Shown here: positions 60,741 through 64,000 of the stretch, piece by piece | Position numbering within the stretch: position 1 is the first letter of the stretch | How the letters are laid out: each line of letters opens with the position of its first letter | Assembly: GCA_007258455.2 (NCBI GenBank) | Contig: VDFB02296855.1 | Span: 62,001 to 126,000, forward strand | DNA: 64,000 bases | Direction: 5' to 3' | Source of the DNA: Sequoia sempervirens | Taxonomy: Eukaryota; Streptophyta; Pinopsida; Cupressales; Cupressaceae | The notes under the pieces: model-generated | The model's database searches: none | Told to the model about the DNA's origin: nothing | What the model saw: the letters and a program-made list of their open reading frames with translations, nothing else | Made by a program: the position numbers and the translations under genes

Positions 60741-61930
60741 ATTCAAGCAGAAAAAATTGCTATCTTTATTTGCTTGAAGGCCTCTTTCCCTTTCGTGGTC
60801 CACTTGAACGGTAGACTCTTTTTAAGCATTAGTGAAATAGGCCTTACAATACTAGCAAAGTTAGAAATGAACCCGCTAATGAAATTGATCTTCCCCAGAA
60901 ATGAATGGAGTCCCTTTTGGTTTAATGGCAGAGGTAATTCCATTATTGACCTAACCCTTTAAAGATCTATTGCTATCCCCTCTTTTGAGACTATAAAGCC
61001 AAGTAGCTTACCTTGAGGCAACCCAAAAACACATTTTTTGGGATTCAGAGAAATCTCAAATTGTTGACATTTCTGGAAAATGCTTTCTAGATGGTTAAAG
61101 TGTCGATCTTTTAATTTTAAAAATACTATTAAGTCATCTAGATATATCAGAATGACTAGGTTAATTAAACCTTTAAAGGCAATGGGGTTGGGGCCCTAGC
61201 TTGGTTGGCTAAATCTTTCCTGTAGCAGGGGGTTGGTCACAAGTTCTAGTCTCCCCCACCCCCGTGGTACCGGAGGGCATGTCACACCAGCACCGACAAT
61301 CACGTTAAAAAGTTTACCAGGCGCACTGCAGTTTATAGGGGGTCGTGCTACCCGATTCTGAAAAAAAAAAAAACCTTTAAAGGCAATATCCATTGCTTGA
61401 TGAAAATTCGTGTCTTCATTTGACAAACCAAATGGTATCTTAGCATAAGAAAATGTTCCCCACTTAGTGGTACAAACATTGTTTTGTGTTGGTCACTCCT
61501 TTACATATACCTGGTTATACCCCAAAAAACCATCAAGTAGTGAGAACATTTCAGAAACAACTACTATTTGTAAAAAAAATTCCATTGAAGGCAAGGGGTA
61601 AGGGTCCTTAAGTGATGCTTTATTTAGATCTTAGAAATCTACACAGAGTCTGATATCACCATTCATTTTTTGGACAGGTACCAAGTTCAAGACCTAGGTG
61701 GAATGTTTGATTGGATATATTATCTTGGACTCGACCAACTTGGTAAGCTCTTGTGCCATTAATGCTTCAACCTTCGGGTTGATAGGCCTTTGCTTCTATC
61801 ATATAGGTTTAGACCCATCCTCCATGTCGATGGTATGTTGAATTAAACCAAGGTTGTAACCTCTAAGGTCTTTATAAGTCTAGGCCATAACTCCATCATA
61901 TTCATAACATAGATCCCTAGTCTTTCTTTA
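60741..61930 (-). pseudogene. Gypsy reverse transcriptase split by a SINE
   Basis: From about 61840 on the minus strand: RPINPKVEALMAQELTKLVE, LVPVQKMNGDIRLCVDF, SLKDPYPLPSMEF, TTKWGTFSYAKIPFGLSNED and FHQAMDIAFKG up to the SINE. After it: NLVILIYLDDLIVFLK (catalytic YLDD kept, near 61140), LNPKKCVFGLPQGKLLGFIV and the connection GLHSFLGKINFISGFISNFA (60943-60743). Apart from the insertion there are only scattered stops. Confidence 0.93.
61184..61370 (+). mobile_element. tRNA-derived SINE with 17-bp target duplication
   Basis: A 187-bp insertion starting ggggttggggccctagcttg, with a pol III A box (tagcttggttgg) and a B box-like ttctagtctcc, ending in a run of A from 61361. It is flanked by the perfect direct repeat aaacctttaaaggcaat (61167-61183 and 61371-61387). 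Its GC content is higher than its host. It resembles the plant Au-type tRNA SINE in general form, a name from memory. The perfect duplication suggests it is much younger than the element it interrupts. Confidence 0.92.
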
Positions 61931-62456
61931 TCTTTAGTTGGAACCTCTTTTTCAACTTTCAAACTTCTGCCATTTCTGACATCAAGTTCTTCATAATCTC
62001 TCTCATCTTCCATGAACCTTCATTTTCCATTTCTTGCATTTTCACAGTCAAAAAGATTTTTGAGGGAAATTAATCCTCTCAAAAGCTTATTCCCTTCTAA
62101 TTGGATGACCTTCCCATCAGAGATTTTTGTTGCTAAGGTTGGGGTGTTAGGAATCATTCCCCCCTTTTGCATGAAGGTAGCCATTTGAGCAGGACCATGG
62201 AAAACATGCCAATTCTCTTCATTATTTGGAATTGAGGGTTAGATAATGACTTGAACTACATTTTTCCTAGTTGAGTTAGAAACTGGTTCAAATTATAGCT
62301 CAACTGATGCCATTTGGTCACTTATGTTGTTCTTCGATTGGGAAAAAACTTGTATGTTGAATGCTTTGAAACTCTCAATCAGGTCCTAGACTTAGTGTTT
62401 GTATGACCTCATTCAAGTATTCTTTGTTGTCGCTTGACCACGAACCTGGCTCACCA

Positions 62457-62777
62457 CTAGCTTTGAATCTCCAAAGGTGGAATATCTATTACTACCACTT
62501 CCTGAGTGACTATTTGGCTTGGGTAGGAGAAAAGGGTTAGAGACAAGTTTCTTATCTGACCAATGGTCAAGAGCCTTTTTCCATATAGGTGCATGATTCC
62601 CATTTCAAGGGGTTCATACTTTAGTTTTAAAGCATCAACCACTTGTTTTTGCATGACAGTCACGCTTTCCCCTGAATTAATCATATTATTATGCAACAAT
62701 TTGTCTCCTATTACAAGCATTAAAAATAAAGGCATGGGCTTTGTCTTGCTTACCTCCTTTTCTTTAACACTACTCAC
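62457..62777 (-). pseudogene. Gypsy retropepsin-like protease
   Basis: 106-codon open piece: LMLVIGDKLLHNNMINSGES then VTVMQKQVVDALKLKYEP. The catalytic D(S/T)GAS is NSGES, so Asp is replaced by Asn. It ends DIPPLEIQS. It fits the fold and position between the gag tail and RT; activity is unlikely. Confidence 0.75.
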
Positions 62778-62848
62778 ATTATTTGTATAAGATGTTTCTT
62801 TTAGAGTCTAAGGGGAAATCATGGAATGATTGTTTTCACTCTGATTAT

Positions 62849-63208
62849 TTAGCTAAACCATGCCTTCTTGCAAACTTTCCCTTCTACCTTCAATGCTTCC
62901 TGAAGTAGGCATTTTTGTTCTTGAATTGATATGATCTCCCATAATGACATTTTGGCAGGTGTTTTCTTCAATTTCTCCACCATGTTAATTGTCCCAAATG
63001 CTTGGACCTTTTTCTTGAATGGTGGTATCTCTGTTATTTTTGGGAGAGAACTTTCTATCATGATTGGGCTTGGTACTTTATTCACCTCCTTTTCCGTTGG
63101 TGGCATAGTATGAAGCAGTGAACAAGGTTGGATGATGGGGCAGCGAAGAATTCCTCTCTTGGGGGAACAATTGTCGTGGTTACAGATGTGGTAGGGCTTG
63201 TTGCACAT
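62849..63208 (-). pseudogene. Gypsy gag-protease linker
   Basis: 119-codon open frame containing MVEKLKKTPAKMSLWEIISI followed by QEQKCLLQEALKVEG, a block usually found just upstream of the protease in plant Athila/Tat-type Gypsy elements. The N-terminal half is Cys/His/Pro rich. Confidence 0.7.
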
Positions 63209-63275
63209 ATTCCCCTGTGAGCCTTCTTTTATACCTCATGTTGTATTCAGATTGCATCGACAGAATGCCAATCAT

Positions 63276-63972
63276 CTAACCTTCATTCCCATTTATTGCA
63301 TCCTCTCCCTCCAACCATGAGAATAATGCTTGATCAGGTGCTACATCAAATTGTTGTTTCAAGGGAATCCCTTTCAATTGCACTTGGAAATGAGCATTCT
63401 CCATTTTGTATGACTCGTACTTGTTCGTATTCAGGGGTGGGCATTTTCTTCTTTGTTCTGCCATCCACTTTCGTATATTTTCCTTCAAGCAATTCTGTGG
63501 GAAATGATCATCACTACAGGTGAGGCACCATGCATCATCCTCTTCCACCAAAAGATTCTAGCCTAGGATCAATTCTTTTCTTTAAGTTCCTTTTACCATT
63601 TGAAGTGGCATAGTGACTAGAACTATCTAGTTTGCAGATGTCATATGTTGGATTCCTCCCCAGGAGAAACCTTGGTATCAATTTTGTTGATAAGGGAGAT
63701 TGCTTCTACCATAATTTTTAGCATTCACCTTCATTAGCATTGCTTGTTGCCATTTGAAAATGACCAATTCATTAACAAGAGTTTGCATGATATTTTTCAT
63801 GTCATTAATGTTGGTTGTAACTAAACTTGAGCCTAACACGTTGCTTCATGTGGAAGGATACACATACATAGACTGGGGTGTATCCAAAACACTGCTTTGT
63901 GTAGCAGGCGCATTTGAACAGGATCCTTCTTGCATCATTCCAGAGGGTTCTGTGAAGATAGGCATAGAAGGT
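63276..63972 (-). pseudogene. Gypsy gag C-terminal part with zinc knuckle
   Basis: The open piece 63551-63276 starts with WCLTCSDDHFPQNCLKENIR, a CX2CX3HX4C knuckle one residue shorter than the standard CCHC. Upstream to about 63970 the frame gives NDMKNIMQTLVNELVIFKWQ and similar gag-like text with stops. The N-terminal gag lies beyond the window. Confidence 0.75.
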
Positions 63973-64000
63973 CAGGGCAGGAGCTTCCTAGCATTGATTA

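Larger units (their letters stand above)
58977..64000 (-). mobile_element. Minus-strand Gypsy element, gag to integrase
   Basis: The element runs off the window end. Pol order on the minus strand is gag zinc knuckle, protease, RT, RNase H and integrase. It has an LKKTPAKMSLWE block before the protease, as in Athila/Tat-type elements. A SINE sits in the RT. Downstream on the same strand lies the long ORF at 53220-57353. LTRs were not identified. Confidence 0.85.

Noticed and set aside
61184..61370. A functional tRNA gene
   Set aside because: The A and B boxes are present, but there is no cloverleaf I can close, and the poly-A tail with target duplication shows a SINE.

Overview
The window looks like intergenic DNA from a large-genome seed plant, and I lean towards a gymnosperm. 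It is AT-rich and packed with old, nested, stop-riddled plant retrotransposons: Ty3/Gypsy, Ty1/Copia, an L1-type LINE and a tRNA-derived SINE. It also holds several inverted-terminal-repeat elements and one 100-base N gap (34371-34470). I see no intact conventional gene. The species call is an inference from repeat style alone.

Layout. 1-3 kb: tandem repeats and a minus-strand spliced pseudogene whose last three exons can be read. 3.9-9.6 kb: a solo LTR with a perfect 5-bp target duplication, then the 3' LTR and integrase/chromodomain end of a minus-strand chromovirus of the same family. 9.8-10.8 kb: an inverted-repeat element. 10.9-14.2 kb: a minus-strand LTR, leader and ORF of the palindrome-bearing LTR family. 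14.5-18.2 kb: a minus-strand Copia element interrupted by a solo LTR. 19.4-33.4 kb: a plus-strand Gypsy element with gag and protease but no recognisable polymerase. Its about 1.78-kb LTRs carry repeated hairpin motifs, and its 3' LTR is interrupted by a transposon and by an inverted LTR copy. 33.6-34.1 and 41.2-41.5 kb: two LTRs of a further family, each followed by a tRNA-Met-type primer site. 35.4-37.9 and 44.3-47.7 kb: two copies of one plus-strand Gypsy family; the second sits just inside a Copia LTR remnant and is cut by a 5'-truncated LINE (47.7-51.9 kb). 53.2-64 kb: a minus-strand Gypsy element (gag to integrase) with a long extra ORF downstream, interrupted by a SINE with a 17-bp duplication and by an LTR-like unit that holds its own ORF.

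Most interesting signals: (1) a 33-36 bp palindrome related to GGGACTCATTCACC / GGTGAATGAGTCCC, found 18 times and restricted to one LTR family, with four copies per LTR and one in the leader; (2) an inverted LTR nested in an LTR, giving a large foldback; (3) a family of about 790-bp inverted-repeat elements with four copies; (4) an LTR-like 1.54-kb unit containing a reading frame; (5) a G-patch-like coiled-coil segment abutting a Copia reverse transcriptase. The elements do not act together as a pathway. They record successive insertions, and many in-frame stops look like cytosine-deamination products.
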